Of a DNA stretch of 64,000 bases, positions 63,951-64,000 are shown in pieces (the stretch's first letter is position 1; every line of letters starts with the position of its first letter). Where the stretch lies: NCBI RefSeq assembly GCF_012273895.1, contig NC_052119.1, forward strand, positions 3,100,001 through 3,164,000. The letters are read 5' to 3'. The stretch is from Zerene cesonia. Lineage: Eukaryota; Arthropoda; Insecta; Lepidoptera; Pieridae. A program made the translations under genes and the position numbers. The notes under the pieces were generated by a model, which did no database searches, was not told where the DNA came from, and saw nothing but the letters and a program-made list of their open reading frames with translations.

Positions 63951-64000
63951 ACAAAAGTGTCGTATAATATTCGTAAATTGTATTTATTTTACATTATTAT

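Noticed and set aside
1..64000. CRISPR arrays, operons or bacterial defence systems
   Set aside because: Spliced genes, SINEs and Helitrons show eukaryotic nuclear DNA; no regularly spaced direct repeats were seen.

Overview
The window looks like nuclear DNA from a butterfly or moth (Lepidoptera). It is AT-rich, and it carries several copies of a lepidopteran SINE (head with GCACGCTTCGGCACGAATTG, tail with GGCGGTGGTGATCGCTTACC), many short non-autonomous Helitrons with TC...CTAG ends, and RTE-type retrotransposon debris. The genes have introns with GT-AG borders. The species cannot be fixed from the sequence; the SINE resembles the Metulj type known from nymphalid butterflies, but that is recalled, not searched. 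Three runs of exactly 1,000 N (26964-27963, 36064-37063, 39164-40163) are assembly gaps.

Two genes are well supported. (1) On the minus strand, 43591-57818, a complete 10-exon gene for delta-1-pyrroline-5-carboxylate synthase (P5CS, ALDH18A1 family, 781 aa), the mitochondrial bifunctional enzyme that turns glutamate into the precursor of proline and ornithine. All splice sites join in frame from start to stop. (2) On the plus strand, 62649-63890, a three-exon gene for a 256-aa protein I do not recognise. It has an N-terminal CxCx5CxxC cluster, a basic and proline-rich middle with a charged helix, and a last small exon that adds a cysteine-rich, strongly hydrophobic C-terminus, so it looks like a tail-anchored membrane protein. 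The two genes are transcribed away from each other, with start codons about 4.8 kb apart.

Positions 1 to about 43.1 kb hold no gene I can recognise. They are AT-rich sequence with transposable-element remains: SINEs, Helitrons in both orientations, a 5'-truncated RTE LINE with a clear 12-bp target duplication (10754-11314), and LINE 3' tails. Notable oddities are a GC-richer island at 13.79-14.2 kb with a good splice donor, a roughly 90-bp module containing a POU octamer that occurs twice (12170-12260 and 14200-14300), a 50-codon small ORF in an excellent start context at 4083-4235, and a set of short, perfect hairpins.

From 43.1 kb rightward come a tRNA-derived SINE with an RTE-like tail, the P5CS gene (whose introns carry a SINE, a Helitron and a perfect 21-bp hairpin), a repeat-poor intergenic stretch, and the tail-anchor gene running to its poly(A) signal near the window end. 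The two genes show no evident functional link.
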